Of a stretch of DNA of 64,000 bases, positions 23,542 through 35,825 are shown piece after piece (the first letter of the stretch is position 1; every line of letters starts with the position of its first letter). Location: positions 59,314,968-59,378,967 of the forward strand of contig OW799234.1 in assembly GCA_941918925.1 (NCBI GenBank), written 5' to 3'. Origin of the DNA: Phyto melanocephala (lineage: Eukaryota; Arthropoda; Insecta; Diptera; Rhinophoridae). A model generated the notes under the pieces. It saw only the letters and a list, made by a program, of their open reading frames with translations. It had not been told where the DNA came from and made no database searches. Position numbers and translations under genes: made by a program.

Positions 23542-26019
23542 GACTTCATCGTTTTAGATTTTCATCTGACAGTCATCTTACTGCATTTTAAATCGTTCTG
23601 GTTAGTATTTCGAGCGATGATTGAACTCTTGTCGTATATTTTTTCTAAGCGCGATATAGTTGGCGACTGAAAATGCCAAAACGAAGCATGAGTAATTCGA
23701 AAATGTTTTTTTTCTTTGTTGAAACGCACATGCCGTTGAAAATTTTAACTAGAATGTGTTTTAAGATGCTATTGAAGATGTATTACAAACGTTTCTAAAT
23801 TCACTTAGCAAACAAATTGTCTTATTATTATTTTTACGCTTCTGAGTCAGTTGTATATTATCAAGAAGGTAGGCCTAACTCCCAGTATATCTCCCCAACT
23901 TTGAAGAGATGGATTTGAAGGGCTTCATGCAACAAGTGCAAGATATGCAAAATTTTCAATAACGCATTATCACTTTGCTGATAATCTTTTATCATTTGGG
24001 GATTTAGGTAAAACTGTAAAATTACCGCTTACGGTACAAAAAAAAATTATTAAACAGAAGCAAATTGCAACAATCCATCTGGTGCGTAATTAGAAAATAA
24101 AATTTTCTGTAGCTATCGAATGTCATAATTTGACCTGCAGAGATTGTTTTTTTTCCTTTAATCTTCATTATTATTTCATATTGAAATTAACACACACTCA
24201 TTAGCATTTAATTTTAAAATTATTTAAATTTCGTAAAACTTTGTATTATTTAAAAATATCGATTTCTATAAAGTTTAAAAAGTCTGGTCTTTGCTGAGCA
24301 AAACAGAAGAAAGTTAATTTTTTTAATTATAAAACAAACTTTCTAGACTTAAAAAAGTAAAAAGTTTTCAGCTAATTTTTAACATCAGAATTAGGCCAAA
24401 AAGTGTTGCAATATATAATTTTTCGTGAGCCAACATTGTGTGAGAGTAAATGTTTGTGTGGGTGTGTGTGGTTGTGTGAGTAAGTTTAAGCGTTATAGTA
24501 TACATATTCCAACACATTCTTTTCATTATTCCCACAGTATGGCGTAAAAGTTTTTGCTTTTAGAAGTTGTTTTTTTTTATTTTCTCTCTGTTTCATTTTT
24601 AATTTTTATTATTAACTAGCAAAAGAATAAAACAAAAATCTGAATAAAAACAGCTAATAAAAGACGACTACAACACCAACAACACGCAGTAAAAGATGTA
24701 TGCGAAGAAGTGTATGGAAACTTAGAAAGATGAAGAAAAAGTAAAAGGCAAGAACAAAGTTTTCAAAACTAAAGTTTTCAAAGTTAAATCGTGTTTTGAA
24801 AACAACAAAGACGTTGTTGTAGTCTACGTAAGCAAAACACAACGTAATGAAAATAACAATGACGTCACAGCCACTACGTCAGCGGCTGCGTTAGAAGCAA
24901 TAACAACTACATTATCCTATCCGCTTTAATAAATGAACAGAGTTAAGATTTGAAAACTTTTTTTTTTATTATTCCTTTCCTACTCCCAAACAATGATATA
25001 GAAGGAAAACTTTTAATTTTTGTGTGATTTGAAATAAATTTTCACTGGGTTAAATAAAAAGTCTACTAAACAATAAAACAACAACAAGTACATGGAAAAA
25101 CTTAGTTAGACTAAAACAAATATTCAAGGTCACATTAAATTAAAAGAATGAAGTCACACAATTTATGGAAATAAAACAAAAAAGCAAAACATAAACATAA
25201 ACATTATAAATCACTTAATTACAAGGTAAATAAACCCTTTAGATAAATAAACATTTTTAAATACATTTAATCTTTTCGCCTTAATTTTTTATTTTTATTT
25301 TTTTTTTCTATCACCCTCCTAACAGTAAATGATAAAATTGCATTTAATGTATGGAAAAAGTTGTGAATGAATTATAACTGTGTTTTTATTTTCCATTTGT
25401 AAATTATGTTTTGTTTTTATATTTGTAAGACTGAGAATGAAATGTTTATCTTTTAAATGTAATTTACATTAAATATGTTTTTTATTTATTTATTTTTTTG
25501 AATAATTGAAAGAATGGTAGAAAATTATGTTGGATTAAAAAAGTAAATGCCCTACAATCACTGATGTCTGATTTAAGGCTTAACCGGCCTTTTAGGTATT
25601 TTATTTATAAAATACTGCGATGAATTTAGCGTATTTCAAGGCAAAATTACACATGAAAATGGTTTAATATCTGATTCCTTATACATTTACTTAACACGTT
25701 TTAAAATGTAAATCCACATTTCGCAGTTGCTGTGGTAATTTTTTTTTTTCAATATTAAATATTTAAACTAAAATAGTCTCATACACAAAATTCTTAGGTA
25801 CGAAAGAACACTCTGAATGCTTTAGTTAAAGATAGCCATCATATTCAATTCCACTAGTATCGTTCCTCAATATCGTTTATGTCCCAGTAGATGCATTCTC
25901 CTCGTTCGTTGCTTAAGTCACTAAGATTTTCAGGAAATCAGTCTTAATGGCATTATTGTTGCTAAGAATATGCAAGAGCTGATTAAGCGCAGAGCCAAAA
26001 GGGGAAGAAAAAATTATAC
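23542..26019. other. AT-rich stretch, no gene recognised
   Basis: It holds a GT-rich simple tract near 24440-24480 and long A/T runs. Short frames lack motifs and no transposon termini were recognised. Confidence 0.5.
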
Positions 26020-26580
26020 AGGGTCCACCAAATAACTTTTTTTTGAAAATACTATAAAAAAAGTGTAGCTTTGGCTGTGTGGCACGTAGCGCCGTCCTTT
26101 TGAAAGCAAATATTGCTAATATCCTCCTCTTCAATTGAGGTTTTTTTCTCTCCAAATGCGACAATTTTGCTTGTTTACATACCCGTAAAGATCAAAATGA
26201 GCTTCATCTGAAAAAATGATTTTTTTGGCCAAATCGGCCAAAGTAATGTCACCATATTCGTTCAGCGGAAGAATAGGTTAGGTAGAACAGGCAGCTGTTG
26301 TGCAGCTCACTCGGGTCCATTTTATTGATTCCATTGTGATACCTGAATAGGAAAGTAAGAATAAAATAGAATAGAAAAGAGAGAAGAGAAGCAGACAACA
26401 CCAGAGTCTTTGGCGGGAATCGAACCCGCAACCCCCAAACTAGCACACCAGCACACTACTGACTAGTCCACCGGGGCACCCCAGCGGGAGAATAATTATT
26501 TGTCAAATCAGACATGAGCGAAGTTTTACCATTCACAAAATAAGCAATTGTTAAAAAAATAACGTTAGATGGTGGACCCT
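26020..26580 (-). mobile_element. Mariner derivative (family B1) split by a SINE
   Basis: The terminal inverted repeats are AGGGTCCACCAAATAACTTT at the left and, inward from the right, AGGGTCCACCATCTAACG. A TA lies nearby on both sides. The interior matches the minus-strand transposase relic at 31393-31893 (GCGCCGTCC block, TCCTCCTCTTCAATTG, AAATGCGACAATTTTGCTTG) but lacks the middle. The 207-bp insert at 26276-26482 interrupts the TATTCGTTCAGCGGAAG-block that is continuous at 4.8 and 31.8 kb. Confidence 0.85.
26276..26482 (-). mobile_element. tRNA-derived SINE
   Basis: On the minus strand the 5' end reads GGGGTGCCCCGGTGGACTAG. It contains an A-box-like TGGACTAGTCAG (about 26460-26471) and a strong B box, GGGTTCGATTCCCGCC (26412-26427), in the spacing of a tRNA-derived pol III promoter. 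A tRNA-unrelated body of about 130 bp follows. It is flanked by a 12-bp duplication, AGCGGAAGAATA at 26264-26275 and AGCGGGAGAATA at 26483-26494. It would have been transcribed from its internal promoter and mobilised by an unidentified LINE. It is not a functional tRNA gene. Confidence 0.85.
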
Positions 26581-26729
26581 TTATTTTAACGAATTTCCCC
26601 ATCCAATTAATTTTTTTTTTGATAAGTAATAGACTTGGCAACCATAAAACAAACAATTCATGTATTTTAACAGTTAAAAATTCTATATTCGGCCATGCCT
26701 AATCTAATAATGACCTAATCGTATGCATA

Positions 26730-27448
26730 CACGCAAAGAAAAAATATGGTTGTGGTAACCATAATCGAAGAGCAACATACTATGATTGAATTGTATGATT
26801 ATGTTTAAAATAATAATGGTTACCAGTTATCATTATTATGTTTAATTAAATTATCATTCAATAATCATTTATATGACTACAATTGAAATCGACAATCTTT
26901 GCTTTTTTACGGCAAATTATTGTCTTTTGCTGTAACATACACATGTTGATTGTACTCACCAATTTAATTGCAATTTTTTACCAATATTTATTTACCTTTT
27001 CTCGTTTATTTTTGAATTTTCTTTAATTTTTCAAAATTTTTGGTTCCTTTTTTTGACATCTCAAACTTTTAAAATAATAAAAATTTATTTAGCAAGAAGA
27101 AGAACAATTGAAATCAAATTATTATTAAAAAAATCATAGCTTGATTATTGTGTTGTCTCACTTATTATTTAATGATTATTTTTAATTTTTAATGATTTTG
27201 AATATAATGTTATTTTTATCAAATTAATTTTTTTAAATTATACTATTTTTAAATGATAACCATTTTGAAATTTTTACGAAAGGTAAACATTAAATGATAC
27301 AATTCCAACAAATGCTTGATTATCGTGACAAAATATATGATGAAATGACACAAAAATAACTATTACTTGTTTTCGACAACCAAATATTGTTTTAGAAAAA
27401 ATAATATGACCGTCGTGATCATTCGTAACCATGGTTTTTCTTTGCGTG
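26730..27448. mobile_element. TA-flanked MITE (family H), 719 bp
   Basis: The terminal inverted repeats are CACGCAAAGAAAAA at the left and its reverse complement TTTTTCTTTGCGTG at the right, each bordered by TA, as expected for the Tc1/mariner superfamily. The interior is extremely AT-rich with many AATGATTAT-like motifs and has no coding capacity. A partial second copy lies at 50334-50692. Confidence 0.8.
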
Positions 27449-27450
27449 TA

Positions 27451-29639
27451 GTTGTATACATCCTAGCTTAACCTAAAACAACATTGAAATGCTATTAAAC
27501 AAAGATGAATTTTTTAAACTGCCATTAAATCTAGTTTATTCGAAAGATAAATTTTTCACTTATAATTTAAATCTTGCCAAGTATATTCATATGGCAAACT
27601 CCAAACTAGGATAACTCTCACTAAACCGATTTTGTTTGTTATTTAAAAAATAATTTCAATGCGAAAACAGCAACTATCATTTTTATTTAACTGTTGTACT
27701 TAAATGTAAGTTCTTAGGAAATCTTCAATCTCAAAAGGACTTTCACTGCTTACTTTTCGAAGTTTCTTAAGAAAAAAAAACTACTACATTTTTATTTCAA
27801 CATAAATTATTAATTTTTATTAATATCTATGTCTTTTTTTATTATTTTTCATGAAGTAATTTGCTTTGTTTTGTACCCATATATGATGTCACTAATGCCA
27901 CGTTGAATCTAAATGTTCATTAGTTAGGAAAAAGGAAACAAAATTTCAACAATATGCTTAAACGGGATGCTAAATTAAGTCGTGGCCACCACAGGACATA
28001 CAATACAAAGCATACGATTTCCATTTTTTATTATAATTTTCTTTACCATACTCTCCGGGTCTCACTCACTGTTGTGGTGTGTGGTAAAAGCATGATTTCC
28101 GTATCTGGCTTAAATTAAAACCAAAACAAAAAAAAAAACTTTTATGTCCAAAATCCTTAAAAAAAAACACTTACATAGGTGTGGGTAGCGACATTCTATA
28201 GCCGGACATTTAGCAGAAATTTTATTTTTTTTTTTATTTTCTTTTTTGCTTAATTTCATTTTGTTTCAAAATAAACCCGAACCACGTACGTATGAGTAAT
28301 TTCTAATGAGAGTTTTTGTATGTATGTATTTATATACATATGTCTGTATGAATGTATGTTTTCCGGTACATACACGTATGTATAAATTTTTAATGCTTTA
28401 TTTTATATTGTTTATTTTACTATTTAATGATTTTGCTGCTGAGTTTTTAATTAAAGTCAAATTTTTCATTATTGAAATTGAATTTCAAGTGCAGAAGCTT
28501 TTCGCTGCTGGGTGTGGGCAAAGAAATCTGGGCATTGCAAGATTGCCTGTGTGTGGGTGTATATATGTTTTAAGTATGAATATATTTTTGCTATTGTTTT
28601 TTGAGAAAAAAATATCCAACACATGTGTGGCAAATGTTTTTATTGAGACTACATTATGCAAAAGTAAAAGATTTCTGTAACAAAAAAAAATAACTTCAAC
28701 AGCACCCACAGCAAAAGTACTAGAAAGAAAAAATAAAGCGAACATTTAGTTGTAGCAGTTGTTGCCGGCATTCAGCTCACACTTTAATTGTACACACTTG
28801 GGAAAAAGTGGTGAATGTTACTGCTTGCTACTTATGCAAATGAGTGAGAATGTCTTAATTTTTCACATTTTGCCAAATGGAAAATACAACTTGTGAATTA
28901 TTTGTTTGTTTGTTTCAAAGAATACTCTCGTACACTTAAACGTATGTGTACTCGTAGCAGAGAATTTCACTAGTGGTGTTTTGCGTCTAAAAAAAACAGA
29001 TTTTTTTAATTTATTCTTCTGCATTACTTTTAATACTAATTTACATTGCCTGTTCCAAGATTTACCTAGTGTTAAATATACATTAAGTTTACAAATGTAC
29101 ATATGAACTACGTTCATATTAAGAAAATATTTCTTCGAACAGTTTGCTAAAAGAACGTTTCCTTTTTATCTAAAGGCTAAAAATAATTTATATATTTCAC
29201 GAAAAAAAAAGTTCATTGAAATTTTTGAATATTTCATTCTTTGGGAGTCTGTCTCTGTATTTGTAGTGCTTAAGTTTGCCACTTTGCATATGGGTGTGTG
29301 TGTGTGTTTTTAAGCAAATGCCAATTTTTAAATTATGCCTGATTGTAAAAGAAAATGAACTGAAGAAAAAAAATTAAAAAGTAAAAGTTTTATAAAATTG
29401 TGTACATATAAAGAATATTTTAAATGTAGTTAAAAGCTTTGTCTTTGACAGGATTTTAAACAAGTGATTTCAACAAAACGTCTGTACTTCAATACATATG
29501 TATGAATTTTTAACAGTTTCTTTGTTTTTAAAATTTTCTAAATTTGTTATCTTATTACTGCGACAAGTCAAAAAAACTCTTACGGATTTTCTGGCCTGTA
29601 ACATTATTCAACAACCAACTCTGGTTGGAGGCAAACCAA
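27451..29639. other. AT-rich stretch, no gene recognised
   Basis: It includes ATGTATGT-type simple sequence near 28315-28385 and (GT)n near 29292-29310. The 124-codon plus-strand frame at 28306-28680 begins in that simple sequence and gives a Phe/Tyr-rich translation without motifs. It could be chance, and I do not call a gene. Confidence 0.45.
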
Positions 29640-29850
29640 TAGCCTAATAGAACGGAAAAAAGTAGGTGGACATGGAGTTGCATAGGTCACACCCTTCATA
29701 AGCCAGACGACAAAGAAAGCGGCAACATACAAAAGATTTTTCGAGATTGCGTATGAAGTGGAACAAGGTAGAACCAAAGATCGAGATTATTGAAGCCACC
29801 TTTTTATCGCCCTATGCTTCCTCGAGGAGTTAAAGGAACATAAATATTTA
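29640..29850 (+). pseudogene. Possible LINE 3'-end relic
   Basis: This segment is less AT-rich than its surroundings. The plus-strand translation gives EVEQGRTKDRDY, then SHLFIALCFLEELKEHK. That loosely recalls the C-terminal RDRWR...ALC.. segment of some non-LTR retrotransposons. The similarity is weak and frame-broken. Confidence 0.3.
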
Positions 29851-31392
29851 TATATACGACAAGTCAATTCTATTTTAATAATTTATAGTTGTGTTTTATC
29901 ATACTATTTTTTATAAGTTGTGTTTTAGAAGATTTTCGATAAATAAATTTCCTTTAAATAAGAAGTGCAATATTTAAATTCGAATTCAAACCAACCAACG
30001 TCCACTCTAAGTTGATATACTCAATTACAACTCCTGTCATTAACTCGTCAATCCATGGTAAAGGTTAATTACACATATAGAGGCACCATCCTAAAGGCCA
30101 AATCTCACAGAACAGATTAAGTTTGACGGATATTAAGCAAAAATCATCGAATAGAACTGATAAACCAAAGGACATTTACTCATTTGTTTCTACCAAAAAT
30201 TTTATTCGAAAGAAATAGTTGCTTCTTATATTTAGCTGTGGAAAAAAGAGAGAAATGATTTTAATCCGAAAATTTTCTACTTGAATGGATTTAATGTTAA
30301 CTATTGTCTTAATAAAGTTAAACGGAGTTGCCATATCACAGAGAAGATAATTATGCAATAAAAAAATATATAAAATTTTTTTTCGAAACGAATTAATTTA
30401 AGTTTGTAATTTTTTATTAATTTCTGATAATTTTAAGTAAATTTTTATCAAAAAAATATTTGATAAATATTTGAATAATTAAAATTGTTAACTTTTATAT
30501 TCCAAGAAAGTCTTCAGTGCTTTAGCTTTAATATATAATATTTAAATATATTTATTTAAAACATGCTCAAGGTCAACCTCAAGAACCTTGAGCCCGTTTG
30601 AAATAAATACTTTTACATATTAAATGGTCGGAAAAAGCATAATACATATATATAATATTAAGATAATTTATTTTTATTAATTTAATTAGTTTTAACAAAA
30701 ATAGTTAATATTAAAAATTTTTTAAACAGAAAACAGTTTTTATTAAAACTATTTATTTCAACAAGGATCTTATATTCTTTAAAACTAATGTTTAAAAAAA
30801 ATATCTGTATCTTATAATAAAGACAACTAACTTTTTATAAAAATTAAAAGTTTTCTAACAAAAATTTTTCTTTGATCTAGACTAAACTTTTTCCAAAAAA
30901 AAAATATTTTTTACTAAAAACAATTTTTTTTCCTTTAACACCATGGTTTCAATAGGAACCGAATAATTTACAAAAGCAAAGCATTGTCATATTCAAATTT
31001 CAATGTTTAATAACAAACTTAAAAATACTTTTATACATTTAAAGGGGTTCCTAAAATATGATAGCATATTGTCATATTTTCACAATTTCAAAAAAAAAAA
31101 TTAAAAGTAAATAAAAATTAATTTTTTTGTTACTTAACAAGTGAAGCAAAAAACTGTATTAAATTTAAAAGATTTTAATAAGTAAGAGCTTTTTTAGGTG
31201 ACTATAGATCAGTTATTTTCAACCTTAGCCCACTTAATTTTTTAAGGGTGATGTATTTGTATGTGGATTTTAACGAAAGACGATAAAAACGCTATTTCGT
31301 TAAAATTTTAAATACTTCCTTTTCATAATAAGCCACCGATTTTGAACAATACAATGTTTTGAATAATTTTAAAGTTTTAAAAAATATTAATA
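29851..31392. other. AT-rich stretch, no gene recognised
   Basis: A perfect 9-bp-stem hairpin (GCTCAAGGT...ACCTTGAGC, 30565-30593) is the only structured element noticed. Confidence 0.5.
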
Positions 31393-31893
31393 AAGGGTCC
31401 GCCATATAACTTTTTTTTTTAAACAGGGCGCAAAACATCGAGTGTAGCTTTGACTGTGTGGTAAGTAGCGCCGTCCTGTTGAAACCAAATGTTGCCAATA
31501 TCCTCCTCTTCAATTTTTGTGAACGAAAATTCTTTCAACATGGCCCGATAACGATCGCCATTGACTGTAACGGCCACTCCTTGCTCATATGAAAAATAGC
31601 CCAATTATGCCTCTGGACAAAAATCCGCAACAAACATTGACTCGTTTTGGGTGTATCGGGTTTTCTATGCGCCAAATGCGACAATTTTGCTTGTTAACAT
31701 ACCCGCAAAGATCAAAATGAGATTCACCGTAAAAGATGATTTTTTTGGCAAAATCGGCATCTTCTGTAATTCGATCGCAGGCCCACATAGCGAAGCGTAT
31801 ACACAACCGTATTCGTTCAGCGGAAGGATAAAACTAATTATCTGTCAAATCAGACATGAGCTAAGTGTTACATTCATGAAATAAGCACTAGTT
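31393..31893 (-). mobile_element. Mariner relic (family B1), most complete copy
   Basis: The left inverted repeat is AAGGGTCCGCCATATAACTT after a TA. The right repeat is missing: the match to the other copies stops at AAGCACTAGTTG. The interior is a minus-strand transposase relic, described separately. Confidence 0.8.
31419..31810 (-). pseudogene. Mariner transposase, central part, dead
   Basis: In minus-strand order: ITEDADFAKKIIF, then GESHFDLCGYVNKQNCRIW (the DEAHF-equivalent first catalytic motif, where the expected aspartate reads Gly), HPKRVNVCCGF (WCGFW equivalent), EQGVAVTVNGDRYRAML, EEEDIGNIWFQQDGATYHT (second catalytic aspartate) and VKATLDVLRPV. The third catalytic aspartate and the C-terminus are absent because the frame runs into the terminal repeat, and the N-terminal DNA-binding domain is missing too. 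At least one frameshift separates the two halves near 31590. The element is inactive. Confidence 0.85.
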
Positions 31894-34873
31894 GATTGTC
31901 TTTTCAACGAAGTTCATATAAGATACAAGTTCCTTTACCAACAAGGTAACACAGAAAAAAATATTAATAAAATTTGTTTAATTAATTGAATTTTTAATAT
32001 GTTTTTTAATTCTAATTATAGTTTTCATTCATTTAATTAAATTTTTTAATTGATATTAAATATTTTCAAAAAACAAAGAGATTTCTGTCAGTTGAAAAGA
32101 AATTTTAAAAAATAAAATATATTATTTTAAATGACATTTACTTGGAAATTTAATTTTAAGAATAAATTTAATATAATTGCTACTCAAGGAGCGAAATAAT
32201 GAAAAATTGTCGGCAATCTGCAAGAGAAAGTTCTAGTAAGTGCACATACGTACATATGTATGTATATAACAATATGTTCTGCTTTAAATATAATAAATGG
32301 TTTCGGTTTCATTGTAGGTATGCCAAAATTCTTTACATATTTATTGTGTGCCTTTATATTCCTCAGAATTCTCATTTTAATAGGTTAGTTAGTTGAATTT
32401 CTTCACTCTGCCTGATCAAGCCTTTTTACCGGTTAATGTTGCTTTATATCTAGGTCGTTGATGCTAAAAATTATTTTTGGAAATCCGGCTATTGATATGG
32501 TATAGTATGTGTATGTTTGTGGAACACTATTTCTTATCATTAATTTTATTATATATGTAAGTAACAAAATATAATTAAAAATATAGATTTCTTTGTAATA
32601 TAAATGTAGTATATTAAGAATAAACAAATATAAAAAAAAGAATATTTTTTTTGTACTTTTTTATACAGGTTTAATTAATTATATTATTGATATAATAAAT
32701 TCTTTAGTATTATAAGACCCAAATCTCAAATAAAGACATGATTAAATTATTAAAAATCATTTTTGAAAATTATTAAAAATTTTAATTAATTTTTTAATAC
32801 TGTTTTAATTGATATTTTTCTCCATATTTTTTCAATTAGAACTATTAATTTTTATTTAATTAATAGTATCATTTTGATGATTTGAGCAAATTCAAACAAT
32901 TTTTTAATTAATAATATTAATTTCGTAATTAAAATCCATATTTATTTTTTTCTGTGTAATATACTTCAGTTTATTTATAGGAACTTAAATAAGATTATGA
33001 ATTAGTAATAATGAATAGATTGTGATTTGTAAACACATATGAATCTTATTTCTAGTGAATTTTTTTTCACGACAATATTTTTAACACTTTTATACGCGTT
33101 CAGTCAGTTTTTAGTATGGGACTATTTTTAGACTTTAAAAATATCCTACTTACAGTCAAATTGCTTAAGAACCTGAAATTGTAAAAAGTTGTACAGTTTA
33201 GATATAAGTAGAGAATATAGGGGAACGCCAGTTTTTACCCAAAAAATTATTTCTAAAACCATTTTATTACAACACGCCAAATACGAAATTTCAAAAAACA
33301 AAAACTTTAACTTAACTTACAGCTCTGTCTTATTATACAATTGGTAGCATATTTTTATGCTACTTTATATATCCAGTTTTATTATTTTTTTTTAATACTC
33401 ACTTTAAAAAAAAGTTACAATGTGTTTGTTACTTAAACAATAGCAATAGTATTTAACTATGCATTAAAGTGTGTATGTGTAATTATGCGCACATACATTA
33501 CACTTGTATGTGTAAATAAAAACATAAAGTACATTTGTAGTTTATGAGTTTTTGTTCTTCATCCTCCGACGTGCATAAATTCTCATTAATTCAGTAGAGT
33601 CTACATTAAAAAAAAACAAGTAACGAAACGCACAGCTGTTACGCTTGATTTTCTTTTTCTCAAATGACTTTAAGATTTCCGGCAGGTAAGCAAACATCTA
33701 AAAGTTTTATGTTTGTTGTTTTTGGATGTGTATTAATTTAAACTCCATTTTTTAATGTTTCCTTTTCTTCGAAATTAGAATAGCATATAAAAATGCATTA
33801 TTATTTTAAAGGCACAATTTTCCATTTAAGATTTGCACACCATCGTTAACATTTGATTTATTCAATTTAAAGTGTTCTTTTAATATTGGCAAACTGTTGA
33901 GCAGTTGAAGATGACAGCATTAAATTGGGAAGAATTTAAAATATTTATAGAAAATATGAATATAACCCAGTTAAATATTTAATTTATTTATTTAATCTAT
34001 ACTATTTCTATATTAAAAAAAATGTCAAAATATGTAAATAAGTATATCTCTATGAGCTGAAGGCCGTAGTCGCTATTACTACTCTAAAAATTAGCTTAGA
34101 GTTGTAATTGCAAGTTAGTTCTGAATGATAATAATGAAAAAACTGTTTAGTTAATTTAAAAAAGTTCACTTAACAAATATTTAAACTCAAACATCTATTT
34201 CTTTAACAATTTATAAAATATTACATACACATACTTAGTTTATATCGGTGTATAGAAAATTTTGTATATAAATTGAATTGAAAGCGCTTATTAATTTGTA
34301 AATTTTTTATGAAAACAAAATAAAAAAAAACTCAAAGTATTTAGGTTGCAATAAGATTTTAATTATAGATACATTTTTGTATCTTCTTACCTATTCCATT
34401 TAGCCAGTGTCTAATTACAGCCTACAAACAATGATTTCATTATAAAGACGGCTTTTATACTTTTAATGATCATGTCTCAGAAAACAGCAATGGCTTGATA
34501 TCGCTATGTATTTGATTATTTAAATAATATAAGAACCACTTAGCAGTATCCAGTTTTAACTAAATTCAAATTATGGAAAAACAATTTTAACAACAGTTAA
34601 GAAGTTATATTTATTTGGAATAAATAAATTTTACATATTTCCTCAAGGCATATTTATTTATCAGGTAGTCTTGATTCGTCAGCTGATAATTTTTTTCTCA
34701 CTTTTTTTTAATTTCAGACATCCAAGTCCTTGATAAAAAATAATTTTCTCTCTTCTCTCATATATTTCAAATGTCAAACTTAATGTATAAAAAATATAAA
34801 CAAAAAATTTCTCTCCGAATTGCAATTACCTGATGAATAAATATGCCTTGATATTCCCTTTTTAATATTATTA
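31894..34873. other. AT-rich stretch, no gene recognised
   Basis: Blocks of TTAATTAA-type sequence occur near 31970-32060 and 32740-32950. The two zones share TTTTTAATTGATATT-like pieces and a CAGAAAAAAAT motif and may be remnants of one AT-rich repeat, but I could not define ends. No coding signature was found. Confidence 0.45.
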
Positions 34874-35819
34874 AGTACTAGAAAAGCCCGGCGCGCGTTG
34901 CTATGCCCTTTAAAAAATAAAAATGAATTCTGAATTTAAATTGAATATCAAGTGCAAAAAACTAAAAATTATAACATTTTTTAATGGGCGTGGCACTGCC
35001 CACTTTTCTAATCACGAAACTGTATAGTCATGACAACTCAATATGTATGCAAAGTTTTACAAAAATCGGTCCAGAGCAAGAACCTTAAAATTATAACCTT
35101 TTTTATGGGCGTGGCCCTGCCTTCTTTTTTAATCACATAATTATATAGTCATGACAGCACAATATGTTTGTGTAAAGTTTCAGAAAAGTCGATCTAGTGC
35201 AAGTAGCTAAAAATGAATTCTTTTGTATGGGCGTGGCACTGCCCACTTTTATAATCACGAAATTGTAAAGTCATGACAGCTCAATATTTGCGCAAAGTTT
35301 AAGAAATATCGGTCCAGTGCAAGTATTCAAAATTATAACTTTTTTTTTATGGGCGTGGCCCACTTTCCTAATAACGAAATTGTAAAGTCATGACAGCTCA
35401 ATATGTGTGCAAAGTTTCAGAAAAATCGGTCCAGTACAAGTTCCTCAAAATTACACCTTTTTTTTATGGGTGTGCCCCTGCCCACTTTTCTAATCACGAA
35501 ATTAGATAGTCATGACAGCTCAATATGTGTGCAAAGTTTCAGAAAAATCGGTGTAGTGCAAGTACCTCAAAATAATAACTTTTTATGGGCGTGGCTTCGC
35601 CCACTTTTCTAATCACGAAATTATATAGTCATGACAGCTTCATATGTGTGCAAAGTTTCAGAAAAATCGGTGGGCGTATCCCCTCCCACTTTTTACCACC
35701 CACAAACACTCCCTTGAATGTGTACAATAACTTGACAAAGTTTGGGTCCGATCGGTTTTACAGTTTCGGAGTCTATAGCTTACACACACACACAGAGTTT
35801 CACTTTTATGTATATAGAC
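34874..35819 (+). repeat. Family C repeat: about seven ~120-bp units
   Basis: It starts CTAGAAAAGCCCGGCGCGCG. Units begin at TATGGGCGTGGC-like positions 34982, 35105, 35227, 35349, 35466, 35585 and, truncated, 35672. Each carries TAATCACGAAATTATATAGT, TCATGACAGCTCAATATGTG and TTCAGAAAAATCGGT. It closes with TCCGATCGGTTTTACAGTTT, a short (CA)n and CACTTTTATGTATATAGACT. Same architecture as 15903-16537 with more units, so unit number varies between copies. Confidence 0.85.
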
Positions 35820-35825
35820 TAATTA

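Noticed and set aside
26411..26482. tRNA gene on the minus strand
   Set aside because: The B box is good, but the sequence does not fold into a full cloverleaf on inspection and is part of a SINE with target duplications.
28306..28680. 124-codon plus-strand frame as a possible gene
   Set aside because: It starts in ATGTATGT simple sequence, has a Phe/Tyr/Ile-rich translation, overlaps an equally long opposite frame, and shows no motif.
34980..35700. CRISPR-like array of ~120-bp spaced repeats
   Set aside because: The whole unit, including the spacer part, is repeated, and the genome is eukaryotic. It is a tandem-unit transposable repeat.
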